64,000 nucleotides of DNA from the NCBI GenBank assembly GCA_013365325.1, contig JABVXV010000178.1, forward strand, positions 1 through 64,000. Reading direction: 5' to 3'. The translations under genes and the position numbers were made by a program. The stretch is from Dipetalonema caudispina (taxonomy: Eukaryota; Nematoda; Chromadorea; Rhabditida; Onchocercidae). Position 1 is the stretch's first letter, and each line of letters starts with the position of its first letter. Below the pieces are notes generated by a model, which had not been told where the DNA came from, ran no database searches, and saw nothing but the letters and a program-made list of their open reading frames with translations. This document shows positions 1-14,011 of this stretch, piece by piece.

Positions 1-126
<126 letters not shown>

Positions 127-165
127 ATAAACAATATGAGTTGCATAAAAAATTGTTTATTTTAG

Positions 166-3100
166 GATACGAAAAGAACTTGCGTCCGGCGCATGGTGCC
201 CAAAACCGCAAATTAAAAAAGGCTCATATGAATTTTTAGAGGTTTGTATGACATTGTTCAAAAAGCAGCCATATCATAACCTTAAATGAGTTTTAAATTT
301 CAAAGCATTAATTTGTTTCAATCATGTTTCCATTTATTAACTTTTAAAATTTATGAAATAACAGCTGCCATCTACATTTATAATTTTAAAAGCAATTTTT
401 ATTTTCTCTTTTTTTTTTTTTAACTTTTTCGGCAAGATAATAAATAGATGATGCAATATGAACGTTTATAGTAATAATATTGTGAAGGGTTGAACAGCTG
501 TCCATTTTTTTAACTAAACAACAACGCTTAAACAAAGAATACATCAAAATTTCGTCCCTAAATGACGCCTAAATACTATGCTAACGTTAAAAGTAATTTT
601 TTAAAAGTCTACTGAATTCTTCAACTCCATTCTTAAATGTCACAATTTTAAGTTAAATGATTTGCATCAACTATCTTTTCATTTATCACTTTTGAGATTT
701 ACGAAGTGACAGCTATCACATCACATTTAGTAATTTTAGAAGATTCCCAACAATGCTTTATTTTTCCATGATAACGTTGAATATAAGAGTTAACCTTTAT
801 TATCAATACATTAACCTTTATTAGTTATAAAAGTTGGAAGATATTGGTTTAAAAAAAAAAAGGATAAAATTATTTGACAATTTAGTTAACAATGAATTTA
901 TCAGTGAGATAATAGAATTCTTAAGTAAACATGAATCAATGAATTCTGAATATTTATCAATTTTGTATTATTTCTATTTTAAATTCTATTTTGCACAATT
1001 TCCATCATATAGCATAATTTCAGCAACGTTATTACTATAATATCTGTGAAAGTTTGTTGAATATTGTAGGTGAATTTCGAGCAAGTATATGTGATCACAG
1101 CAGTTGAAACACAAGGTCGTTATGGGAATGGGACAGGTCGAGAATATACGACACATTATACGATCGAATATTTAAGATTAGATAGCTCATGGATAAAATA
1201 TCATAGTAGAGGATTAATTGAAGTACTTAATGGAAATGAGGATACGGCGAGTGCAGTACGACGAGATTTAGATCCACCAATTATTGCTTCACAAATTCGA
1301 ATTGTACCTTATTCAACATATGCAAGGACAATGTGTCTTAGAGTGGAATTTTATGGATGTCCATATAATGGTCCATTTCATATAACTATTCATTTACTAT
1401 TTTCCAACTTTTCGTACCAATTAATTTCTTTGTAATTATTTTTATAAATTTTTAAAAAGAGCTGAATTCTTAGGAGGGTAACAAATTGAGTTATACTATG
1501 AAGAAAAACCTTACATTTTGTTTTGATTTTTCCAAATTCACTTAAAAAATTTGACCTTTGAAGGACAGCTTTCTATTTCTTTCTGGTATTTTTTCATTTT
1601 TCTAGAAGTTTGGAAATGCTCATAAATTTGCTTTTTGAGCAGAAATTGTGATCATAATTAGAATATTTTTTTCTTACAAAAAAAAAAAAAGGACGAAAAA
1701 AGTTATATTGACCTTCCATGGAATATTTAACAAATTTACAGATGCTTTAATGTTCTACTCGATGAATAACGATGGTTCCAGAATTGACAATTATGATTTT
1801 CGTGATCAGATTTTTGAAAAATCGAATATGCTTAGTCATTTCACAAATAATAAAAAGTTCATCGTTTCAATTTTTTTTTAGATGAAAATAAAAAACAAAA
1901 AGCATCGAAATTTTTACTGAATAACTAATAATATATAATCATTTTCATCAATACCGTTATTTTATTAAGTGCCATCTTTATTGATTGTAAAAATTTCTTG
2001 AATTTTTCTTAAAAGATTTGAAAAAATTTGGCTAATTGTTAGCATTTTAATTAAGATAAAAGTTATTTCATAAAAAGAAAGGAAGCAAATGTTGAATCTT
2101 TTGAGTCATTTCAAACTTTTTCTTCATTCGATCGCCGAGAAAATTAAAAAAAGTCGAAAAAAAGTAGGAAATTTGATTGACTTAAATGTAATTTATCACT
2201 TTTCATCTTTAGTCGAAACATCTATTTTATTCTATTTGGTAATTTCATTTTATCCTGAATGGAGGAGCCCTCTTAAATGAATCAAAATTTTTGGCCATAT
2301 GGTCACCTAGTTGGTTATTCGTTAATTAGTTTGATCTAAATTTGAAAAAAGCAATAAACGGTTAGATGAATGAAAATGATGACTATTATTGCATTAATTA
2401 TTGGGTTATTGAGATTGTTTGATTATATATTTTATTTTTTAATTACTGATATTATACTTAATCTACTGATTTACTGTTTGATTTTTGCATTAAAATAATT
2501 ACTTTTTTGACTTTCAGGGGTTTAGGACTTCTCACAGATGGTGTCATTGCTACAACAAATCCACTGAATGATATCACCGGTAGCGATAATTTAGTATCAG
2601 CATGGATTGGATGGAATCAACTGATAACCAGTAAAAATTACTGTGTAGAATTTTACACGATCCAACAATCATAATTAATTACTAATTATCTTTTAAGAAG
2701 TCAAATCTCAAGCAAAATACTGAGGTGTCGTTATCGGAAATACTCTTCGATTACAATATTTTCAGGAAATCCTGAAATGTATCTGCAAATGATTTGTTTT
2801 ACATATGTATAAATACAGATATTGTACACAAAAAAAAAAAAAATTAGTTCATAAGCATTTTTTAAATTCAGATGGTTCGGTGGAAATTGTTTTTGAATTT
2901 TCTGACATTCGGAAATTTACACACGTCGAAATTTGGACCTATGGAACATCGTTACGAACAACGGAAATATTTTTTAGCACAAATGGCAAAAAATTTACGC
3001 TTGCCTCACAAATTTCATCCATACAAGTAAAATTTTTCATTTATTCATCTAAAAATTTTGATACAATTTGAAAATTTAAAAAAAATTTTTTGATCATTTT

Positions 3101-3784
3101 TCTTATTCCAAAGATATTGCAATTATCCAATTTTGTTTTCTTTTTTTTTTTTTTTTTTTTTGCTTTTTTTTTAGAGAAGACCAATGGATGCAGCACGAAA
3201 TTTGCCAATACGAATACCACTTCATAATGCAACTGCACAAGCATTGAAAATGAAACTTAGCTTTAAAGATCAATGGCTATTTTTGTCCGAAATATACTTC
3301 GCATCAAGTAAATTTTAATTTTTTTTAAATTTAAACTTATCTTTTTTTTTTTCAAAAATTGAATTTCATTTTTCAAATTTAGTCATTTTGCCTGCTATTC
3401 TAACTGATCCAGAAAAATATATTCGTTGATTGATTTGTCTATTTGCTTATGCCTTTCCTTCGTCAATAATTTCATTGTTAAATAATTATTTACGGTGGTA
3501 GATCTCTGTGCTTTTTCTTCTTGAAGAGATTATAAAAGGTGCAATATTCTCCACCAACAAATAATTGCATGAGTATTTCAGTAAATGAATTAAAATTTTA
3601 GTATCATTTTAATTTATCGATTATTTATGAATATTATAATATATATATATATAGCTCTTTTTTTTTTACTAAAAACTTGATAAAAGCCATTAGGGATTCT
3701 TTCTGTTTTCAACATTGAAATTAATTTCATATAAAAATTTAATTTTAATATTCTCTCAGAATAAAATGATAAAGCCTAAACGTT

Positions 3785-3815
<31 letters not shown>

Positions 3816-6800
3816 CTCTCAGTTAGACTTACGCAACTATTTTTTAGTGTATTATTGAATCGTACATTATTATACGCAACTTATTACGCAATTCGCATTG
3901 AAATAAGTTTTTTTTTTTTTCGTCAAAAAAGAAAAATGAAATAAATTTTTGAGGAAAATTACTTTAGGCGCAGTTAGAAAAGCAACCGTATCGACGCGAA
4001 TTCTTACTGCTATCACCGATACTACTACTACTACTACTACTACTATCATCACCAGTTCTGTACCCGGTTTGGAAATATCTCATCTTCCTCATTTTCTTCC
4101 TTTTCGCTTTGTTCTATTGCTTTTCTTTCTTTTCGCTTTATCACTTTTAACGGAAAACAATTTCTTAAATTTTCAATTAATTATATTTCTGGATTCATTT
4201 TAAAAAAAAAAAACAAAAAATTGAAAAATATCTCGAAAAACTGTTTTATTTCAGATTAGATTTCCTGCATAAGTTTGTTTTAATCTGTTATTCGAGTATC
4301 TAATTTAAAATTCAATAGGTTGAAATATTGCAAATTAAGTGAAATTAAATTTGATGGGACGATTAGGTAATGATATGAGGAGAAGGATCGATAATTAATA
4401 CTAAGTAAAGATAATTAATGAAAACTGCATGGAACAGTGCAATTTCGAAATTAAGATGAATTGAGAAAATAAAAATTTGCCATAAATGATAGAAAAATGT
4501 TCGTCAAGTAAATATATATCATGCGGCAGTGTTAAGCTTAAAATTTCCACAATAGGTCATGTTGCACTGATCTGGCATTTTCCACATTTTTTCCGCACAA
4601 TATCCAATGACAATTGTTTCTGATAAAACAGAAATAATTCACATGAGCAGATGTTCAATGATTCATTTGACGGAAATTTTTTTAAATAAGCGAAACTTTA
4701 AAAAAGTAATCCAAAATTTTTTTGAAATTTCCTCCAAAGAAAATTTCAAAAAAATTTTGTAGCAACAATAGTTGGAGAGAGCTATTGTAAAAAATTCCTC
4801 TTTCAATCTTTCTAACAACTTTTCAACATTTTTATTTTCAAACTTTATGAATCACATAAGTTTGACCTATGCTTCAATTATTCGCATTTTCAAAATTAAA
4901 TTTTATTGATTGCCTGTTGATGAATGCTTGTAAATACAAAAGTGCTAACAACTCACTTGCACATCAAATTTCTTAACTCTTTGCTTTTGTACTCAAAATA
5001 TTAATTGTTAATTTTTAATCTTGGAAATAAATTTCAGACATGTTCAATGTAACGTCGTCAACAGCAGTCGAAGAATCCACCGGCATATTTCCGGTTATTT
5101 ATTTCATTGGTAAGTATTTCGGATTAGATAACAGTGAATTTATTTATAATTTACAGTCTATTGCTTCCATCATTGTATTATTCAGAATTTCCTATGCAAG
5201 AAATGATTTCCATTTTAGTGTTTACACAAATACTGATTAGTGATATCCAAGATACATCCGCATAATTAAATCTTTTTTAAAATTTGATCAGTAATAGTCT
5301 GATCTTTACAAGTAATACTCACTCAGAATCATCTCATAAACTTTAAACCAATCAAAATTGACATGCTAAGTTTAATGGTATAATAATTTTCATCAACTGA
5401 TATTACCTGAAAACAATTACAATTCTTTTTATGCATAATTTAATTTTGCATCATAAACTGAAATTTTTTTTTATATAAAATGATAAAATGATATGAAATT
5501 CTTTGAGTTGATTATTGCTTTAATAAGCTATAAATTTAAAAGTGAATTAAATTTGATAAATGACCAATAATTCAAATTCTAATATCAATGTCCATTGCAG
5601 GTTTGGTAATTTTATTCTTACTCATAAGTTGTGTATTATGTGGAATTCTAATTTCACGACGTCGTGAACCAAATCCAAAAAATTGTAACACTGGAAGGAC
5701 GAAAATTATGGTAACCAGTTTAGGTGAAAAAGGTTTTTGCACTAATTTCTGCGATATGAATGATATCGATTATTATCAGATTCAAAATAATGGCTTCTGC
5801 ACTGATGAAAAGTTGGTTTTAATACAATAATTACATTTTTTCTATTCCACATTCTGTATGTGATTCATAATAATTAATGAATTTCAAATTATGGAAGATA
5901 GAAGTGCATCGTTCGTAAAAATGAATGAATTTTAAGGAATTTAAATACTTAAAATCTTTAAATTAGAAATGTTTTAACAAAATTTAAATTTCATTCTTCA
6001 TTTCAATGTTATAATTTAACTGAAGTTCAGTTACTTGTAAAGCATACTGAATTCAGTTTGTTGTAAATTAATATTGTTAATAACTTATAGGAAATTGGCA
6101 ACTGTAGGTAAACGAACCAAAAAGTCACCGTCATGGTCCGATTTTCATTTTCCACCTCCACCTTCAGGTGAATTCATTTCATTTAATTGTAGCATATGAT
6201 TACCTACCTGAAGGATAAAAGATAAATTAAATGGAAAATTACCTAAGGTTCGGCATTCAAAAGCATAGCTTTATCAAGCCTATTGCTATATTGCATTGAA
6301 GGAGGTACTGTTGTACTGATCTTATCTGTTGTATTACTAATAGTTCTTTGGAAAAAAAAAAGGTAATAAATTATTAAGTAATTAAATTAAGAGAAATAAA
6401 TTAACTTCAGATAAAATATATGAATTATAATACATATTCGAAATTACAAATATTCACAATAATCAATTAATAATAATTTACAGATACACATGGTTTCAAT
6501 GAATTAGCAAAAGAACCATTATTGATATCTAAAATTCCTGTATCACCTATTATTCCCAGTGTACGTAATATAAGAGATGATCAAATAAGGCCCAAAAAGT
6601 AAGTTCAAACCCTTATTTAAATATAAAAATTGAGCCAAGATAAAACTTCTCCTCTTCCTATTATTGTTTTGTAATGCACTTCCGAAATGGATCAGTGAAA
6701 GAGAATGAAGAAGTAAACAAGTAAATCGATAAAAGGAAAATTGTTGAAATATACGAAAAAACAAAAAAAAAAAAAAAACATTCAAAAATTTTAGAATAAA

Positions 6801-9800
6801 AAATTGAATAAATTGCTGAATAAATTGCAAAAATTGTTGAAATAAGTAAATAAAAGTACATGAAAGAATTTCATCAAATTCAAGTTATCTTCACTTTCAA
6901 TCGGTTTGAAGATCTGATATTTTTTAGGATTAGCAATGGTGACAGCTTACACTATGCTATTGCTGCTGTGCGAATTCCTGATTGGTATGTTCGATTATAT
7001 TGTTGCAAAAGAAATTATATATTTCATTTTTAAATTTTAATTTCCTAAAAAATACAAATTTTTTCTAAATTTTAGCAGGACAAGACGACGAATTGAGAAA
7101 TTCAATATGGATCAAGTTGTGCTAGGCTTTGAATTAGGCCGTGGAAGGTTTACGGTGATTCGATCATGTTGCATTGATGGTAATAACTATGCTGCAAAGA
7201 TAATAACAGATAGGAACAAGCAAACCATGTAATCTTTTAATTTAAATATTTAAACAGCAAATTACTGATCGAATTGTTTCTTATTGATTAATGAATCTAA
7301 AAATGCTAATCAAATGAGAATAGCCTATTTCAAACAAAAATATCTTTTATTTTCTGAAGATATACTGTCAACCCAGTTGATGCTAATTTCTTTTATCCAC
7401 TATATTTTACTGAAATATTTGAAACGAATATAACTTTTGTACCAGTTAGGGTTAACTGGAAATAGAAATATGGGAGAAAAGAAAAAATAAAACTTCAAGC
7501 TGATTTTGAAGAAAGAAAAGTTCATTTTCCTTTGGTTAGATCTTGAAAAAGAATGGATCACTTGACCATTGTCAATTTAAGAAATTTTCTTTTTTCAAAA
7601 TTTTCTAACGCAACAATGAAAATTATTATTAAAGAAAAGCTATTAAATGTTGAGTATTATTAAATTCATTTTCATTATTAAATTAATCATTAATACTGAT
7701 CAAATAGCACCAATATTTTTTCATCACTTTTACCTGAAATTTTAGGAGTGTTTTCAACGATGAAGTGAAAATATTGTCGAAAATTGATCATGAAAATCTC
7801 ATTAAGGTTAACATTTAAAAAAGTTTATTTCAACAACTGCTACTCTCGCATTCATTCGATGTTTTGACCTTTGGTACTTTAAAATACATAGTCTCAGCTG
7901 GTTAAAGTAGCCTGATTAAAATTTTCAATCATATAGCACATTATGTTTTTACAATCTTGCATAACAATATAGGAAAGATATCGAGGACGATTTCTGAATA
8001 ATATAAACGTTAATGCAAAAGAACTAGCAATCAGTATTACTAATTTAATTAAAACAAATTTATAGCTCTACGGTATCGATGATAATTCAACAATGTATCT
8101 TGAATTAGCATTATATGGGAACGTTCGACATTATTTGGCTCATAAGCCTGAAGCCAAGTTTGAATTTCGATCATTTTTAACATTTCTTGTTCAGTTCAAT
8201 AAAAAATATCTTTACCAATAATTTCTTCTCATCTATTCCATCCTTTTACTAATTTATTTTCTAATGCTTACTCACACATTTTTCAGCTATTTAAATAAGT
8301 TACAATTAGTGGTGGAAATAGCCGCTGGAATGAAATATTTAGAGCAAAAGCAAATTGTTCATGGACATTTATCACCTCAATGTATTTTAATTGATCAAAG
8401 GAAAAGGATCAAAATAGCATCACCACGAGGACATCTTCATCATGCTCAACTTCGTTATAGTGCTCCAGAATCTGTTATTGCTGTTCGTTTTTAATTTTTG
8501 ATGATTTCAGATTATCAATATAGTTTCATTTTTTTTTTCTAGCAAATAATAACTTTAAATGAAAATAATAATTGACAATTCAGAGTAAGCAAACTGAAAT
8601 TTCGTAATATTTGTAGAAGTTGTTAAAATATTCTGAGAAATGAAAAGGATTTTAATTTCAAATAATCAATAAAAGTAGTATTATAATCTCAATAGAAATT
8701 ATTCGAGTAGATTATGAATGAGAGAGAGAGGGAGAGAGGAAGTGAAAGAAAGAAAGAAGATATTGTCCCTTAATTAAAGACATGATAATTTAATCGGAGC
8801 AGGTAGTACATTATTTAGCATTAATCTTAGTTATATTATTCAAATTATCTTTTGTTTTTACGAAATCTTTTGTCAAAAAATATAAAATTAAATTTCTTGC
8901 AAACATTGAAGAAATTATTGCGAATTGTTTCAGAATGAATGGAGTAATAAAAGCGATGTTTGGTCATTTGCGGTAACGGCATGGGAAATTTTCAACGATT
9001 GTACAATGATACCATTTGCTGAATTGACAAATGCTCAATTGCTTGAAAATGCTAAACATATCTACAATGGACATGATGCGGTTAGTTTCTTTGTATTTAT
9101 TTTAAATTTCAAAATTTCAAATTTAAGTATAAATTAATTTACTCATTCAAATTATATGATGATAATACAATGACTCTCCTTGCAATTTATTTTACAAACA
9201 TTGTCATTAACTGTAATTTCGGTACTGTTTTATGTTTACATGTCACTTTACCGTTTTTCAAATATTTGTTTATGGGGATTTTTTTTTTTTTTGAAAAAAA
9301 AAAACTTAGAAGTTGTAACTTGTCTTCATTATTCTAAATAACTTTCACTAAAAAAAATTTATGCTTAGTACTAATTCATTAATTTAAATTTCCTTCAAAT
9401 ATTGCTACATATCGGAATATTATCTTCTCTTGTACTAGTATATTTATAGCTAGAAGAAGTAGCAAAAGAAACAAAAAAAAAAAAAAGAAAATTGTAAAAA
9501 TACCAACATTCTATGATTTTATCTAATCAGTTGATACTACTCAATTAAAAAAATAATTTACTGAAAAAAACCAAAATCTTTACTGTAACTAAAATTTTTT
9601 TTTTTTTTTTTTTACTATTATTATTACATTTCTTCCTTGAAGTTTTTCTAAAGCAGTGAAAGAAAATAATTCACAGAATAATGAAAAATGAAGTGTTGAA
9701 ATATAATAGCTAATAAAAGCAGCTGAAAAAAAAAAAAGAAAGCATCGAAGAAAGTATTGAAGTATTGCACTCGAAATATTTATCCTTTCATAGTCATATT

Positions 9801-10453
9801 TAATAAAATTTGATGTAATTCATCAAAAATTTCCTCATTTAATTGAAAAATGGTACATTCTAAGTTTATTAGTAATTATGAAGGAAATTGAATTTTATCA
9901 CTGAGAATGAAATTCAAATAGTATCTCTTCGAGAATGGATTATAATTTAATAACATAATTTCATGAGGAATTTTTGTAGAATTGTTGAGCATATTATATG
10001 TAATTTGTTAGCAAAATAACAAAAATGTTCCTACAAAATATTGTTGTTTTTTTCAAATAAAATTTAATTAAGTTAAGTTAAAGCAAATTTTGTGTTCTGT
10101 TAAAACTCATTACTACAAGTATTTTTGTTTAAAGATTAAATGTAATGAGGAAAGTAAACAAAATCTATTACTTGTCAGTTGCTTTTTGCACTAAGTTAAA
10201 TAATTTGAGAAAATTTTTGCGAAATAAATTCTGCAATAGTTTTTAATTAATTATTTTACTTCAGATATATCTGCAACTTCCTACGAATTTACCTCAACAG
10301 ATATCCAATCTCATTGGCGAATGTTGGCAAAGGATAGCAAGCGATCGACCAACATTTCTTGAAATTCATTACATTCTATCAATGAAAAATTCGGGTTTAC
10401 CAAATTTTGAAAAGGGTAATAATGCAACTATTTTATCTTCCATTGCTATGTAG
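166..10453 (+). CDS. Discoidin domain receptor with degenerate kinase domain (5' partial)
   Basis: This is a single-pass receptor of the DDR (collagen-receptor tyrosine kinase) family; its first exons lie left of the window. Exons read: 166-241 (WCP motif), 1070-1370 (discoidin core, GNED and CLRVEFYGC), 1742 to about 1840, 2518-2630 (GLGLLTDG, the second discoidin-like domain), 2872-3026, 3175-3307, 5038-5109 plus 5601-5811 (one membrane span, then the basic stop-transfer SRRR), 6091-6167, 6484-6598, 6928-6984, 7076 or 7079-7228, 7746-7806, 8066-8157, 8287-8482, 8934-9080 and 10265-10453. Phases agree except between the third and fourth exons, where a small exon or odd donor is unresolved. 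The kinase fold is complete: GRGRF loop, AAK lysine, helix-C Glu, DVWSF, RPTF. HRD reads HGH and DFG reads SPR, so it is probably catalytically dead. The last exon may instead splice at 10415 to 11660-11700. Confidence 0.85.
3383..3429 (+). other. Possible alternative terminal exon of the DDR gene
   Basis: An acceptor (AAATTTAG) at 3381-3382 would splice in frame from the donor after 3307. It adds about 15 residues (ending EKYIR) before a TGA stop. Using it would end the protein after the discoidin domains, with no membrane span. The main model skips it and joins 3307 to 5038. It could be a chance acceptor; only transcripts can tell. Confidence 0.25.
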
Positions 10454-11700
10454 TGCTATTAATAAATGCAAAATTTTTTATTAATTTTATGAATTTATTT
10501 GAATCTATAGGTAATTTACAAAGTCTGTTCAGTTTTAGTGTTTATTAAAATTTAAAATTTTTCGAAAATTGACTAATCAAGAATGATGATAAAGTTTTTC
10601 TATTATTTGTTTTAGCTTGAATGTATGAAATTGACAACAATGCTTCATTTATGTATTCCAATTTAAATTTGAAATACATATAAAACAATAGAAAATATTT
10701 TTTAGATTTACTATTTTCATCTTTATTTCACAAACTAAAAACTTGATTACACTGTTTTGATGATTGTTTTTGAATTTTTTTATCTTCTTGTTCCATAAAA
10801 AGAAAATCACTAAAAGTATAATGTCAAATTTTTGTCGATATTATATTTATTGTTTTCATTTGTGTGTATTATAGTGAAATGTTATTGTTTTTTCTTCTTT
10901 CTCTTTTTCTTTTTTTTTTTTTGTTCGATAAAAAAATTTTAAAAATGTTCCGTAGATAAACTGCTATAAAACTACATTCTATTTGAAGCATCTTTGATGA
11001 GAACGACAAATTTTGCAATTTGAATTGGAATAAAAATCGGATGACGAAACAAAATTTGCCAATTTCACCTCACCCTTACCTATCGTTAACATTGATAGTA
11101 ATATAATTTAAGGCATAACATTTTACATTTCAATTTACAATGTGTTTTTTTTGCTTCTTTTCAATTTATGTTATTGGAAATTTTTAATTTCTATTCATTA
11201 CGACGAGTAGTATACTGTTAAAGGAATTAAAATTCTATGCAAGCAATTGCACAACAATGCTTTTAATTCAAAAAGTACAAAATTTAATTTTTTGCGAGGA
11301 CATTTTCAAAAGAAAGAAAAAGCAAAAATGACGATGAATGGATTTAAAATGTTTGACAATAATATAAATTTAAAAAGTTCATGTTTTTAATTTAAAGAAT
11401 TCCTGCATTTAAATTATTTTAGTATGCCTTGTTTACAAAATTATTGCTTATCACTAGAAATTATATCAGCGAAACCAATCAAAAAAAAAAAAGTCTTTCT
11501 ACCTGATAATTTGTTATTAGTAGTTAAGAGATTGGATCGATCTTGATAAGTCTTTGCCAAGAAATTCTTCATAGATAAAAAAAAACTGGAAGCAAAATTA
11601 TCAAAAAATAAGTACTCAATAAAAATTTGTAAGCAAACAACTTTTGTTTTCTCTTACAGGTGGGTATGCTAAAGGACAAATTTATTATTTAATGATTTGA

Positions 11701-13000
11701 AATAATTAAGCAATGGAAATATTCTTGCCTCTGCATGTAAATATTTTGTATTCAAACCATTTAATCATTCAAATTTTAACAAAATCCAAGGGATAAAATT
11801 GATATTATTACACTTTTAAAATTAAAAAATTTGGAAACAGATTCAGGATCATGAAAACCGTACTTTCTGCCACACTTTGACAGAATGATTTATTCATTTC
11901 ATATGCGAAAATCTATAGAATCATTGGAAACGATTTTCTTGTTCATCCATATTCACTGCTTTTTTTTTTTAAAAAAAAAAAAAAAGATATTTTCTGATCG
12001 ATCATAAAAATCTGACCTATAAACCTCAGCAAGTTGTAAGAATGGCAAAGATAGAAAGTGTTAGACTTCAACCAAATCTAGGAAGATACTGTGTTACACT
12101 TCCAATACTTTCAACTATCCGACAACCTGAACTTTTTCCAAAATCTAATCTAAAATTACTTAATTGAACTTCTCGGTTATTTAAATTCTTTCATTACAAA
12201 TCCTATCATCTTTTTCAACATTACAAAATTTGTGGAAATATTTCAATTGGTTGAAAGTTTCAGTTGCATATAATATCTCTCCTCTGATCGTAGTAGAATT
12301 AAAAGTTAAGAATTTCAAAAAGTTTTAAATGAATAGCAAACTATTACATTCTTTTCTTTAGCTAACATTTTTTCTTATTCAAATTTTTTCTTTTATTTAC
12401 TTACTAATATCTTATCACATCTATACCATTCTAAAATATAACAATGAGCTATTTCTGATATCTTATCTAAAATCCCGCCAATTTCTTGATAGCAATATAA
12501 TGAATCCATTAACAGGATCCGGTTTTTCTTCTCTCCTATCAATGATGGTTGATTTTTAGTATGAACAATATCATCCTATCAATCTGTCAAAGAATTGAAT
12601 TTCTTCAATCGTTCAATGGAGCATATTAACTGTTTGTGACACAATGAACGATATCATCCACACGTATTTCGTATATTATCACAAATCAATTCATCCAATC
12701 TTTTTTTTTTTTCTTCTACGAAATATTACGCGATTCGTTAAATTACGGATTTTTAACACTGTAATGTTAATGTTGAAATTTTTCCTACAGTAAAGAAAAA
12801 TGATAAAAAAGGTAATATGTGATATAATCATTGATAATTTCAGGAAATATATTGTTATACTATGATTGATAGTACCATGAATGATTTTATTATGATTTCA
12901 CGGACCATATCAAATAGGTATGTCTTATCAAAAAGGTCAAGCCCATTTTTTCAAGTTTAATTGAATACTTTATCAATTAATTATCTTTAATTGTACTTCA
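11701..13000. other. AT-rich intergenic stretch
   Basis: Between the DDR gene and the GC-richer block before the SAND-domain gene I see no open frame with coding character, only AT-rich sequence with A and T runs (for example 11961-11985). It probably holds the 3' end of the DDR transcript. Confidence 0.6.
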
Positions 13001-13039
13001 CGTTGTTACTATTATATTTTAATGGGTCTTATTCCAATG

Positions 13040-14011
13040 TTGTTACTCTTTTCTCCACCGTTGAGATCGATCTGAATTGTCCAATGAGGAATGAATCGTG
13101 CGAATATTGAGAGATGTGTTACTCAGTCAATGTGACCCCTGTGGTTGGGTGTCACCTCTTTCTCCCTCCACCCCTAAAAGCGTTGAGGACATCATCAAGC
13201 GTTTACTCACATCAATTCTACACAACAATAACGATAGCCACGTAATAGCACGGATACACACAGAGAGAGAGGGAAAGAGAGAGAGAGAGAGATGTAGAAT
13301 ACGTATAGTAGGTAGGATAGAGTAAGAATAAGGGAGGGAAATGAAAGGGAAAAAGTAAGGTATGGTAAAGATAGGGTATGGGTAAAGGTAGAGGATTGAT
13401 GATAGTGAAGGTAGATTAAGGTTAAGAGTAGAAAAGGTACGGGAAGACGGGTAAGACTGGGTCGATGGATTGTGCCATTCCGATGCTCGTCATCGTTGTC
13501 GTCCCGCTTGTCACGAGAGGTTATTCTCTACCCTCCTCCCTGCGTCAATGGTGCTCTTTTCAAGCTTACCGTTCTGCGCCCCATATAAACAGACAGACAG
13601 ACACGCACACACACGTCTATACATATATATCGGGTTGTACATAGACAGACCGACCGACTGGCTACGACACGAATAGCCTTCTTCTCCAACAATCGCATTG
13701 ATCGTGTATGTGTGTGTGTATGTGTATGTAAATACGTGTAGATAACAGGCCGAACACGGAGAGCGCAGAGAGTGCAACACAACGGCTGCAGCAACAGCAG
13801 CACTGCCACGGCAACAGCAACGATATGTTGACGTACGCTGCGTTGCGGACACGCGCGCGCACGCCCCACCCGACAGCATCACAACTATCTTCGCCAGCAT
13901 CCGCGGCGGCGGTGGCACTGACAGCAGCACAACACGAGACGAGGCCTTTGCTTCACCATCACCCACTACGTCCTATCCGAGCTTAGCCAACCTGTAATAT
14001 ACAACTATTTG
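13040..14011 (+). promoter_or_regulatory. GC-richer, CpG-containing probable promoter and leader region
   Basis: Composition changes sharply here. There are GA repeats at 13258-13295, CA/TG repeats near 13595-13735, and CpG-rich sequence near 13800-13940 (ACGCGCGCGCAC, CCGCGGCGGCGG). It ends with a consensus donor, TTTG|GTAAGT, at 14011. A likely matching acceptor (GAATTATAG) lies at about 14900, 38 bases before the ATG of the next gene. The simplest reading is a promoter plus non-coding first exon of the SAND-domain gene. Open frames on both strands here are artefacts of the base composition. Confidence 0.5.
13258..13295. repeat. GA-rich simple repeat
   Basis: A near-perfect GAGA tract lies upstream of the SAND-domain gene. 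GAGA tracts often lie in nematode promoters, so a regulatory role is possible but not shown. Confidence 0.8.

Noticed and set aside
834..1040. A 68-codon plus-strand frame between two DDR exons.
   Set aside because: It lies in the intron between exons 166-241 and 1070-1370, which join perfectly in phase 0 and match the discoidin domain across the junction.
13511..13966. A 151-codon minus-strand frame and several overlapping frames in the GC-rich block.
   Set aside because: Frames are open on both strands because of the base composition and dinucleotide repeats; there is no domain, splice context or sensible residue composition.
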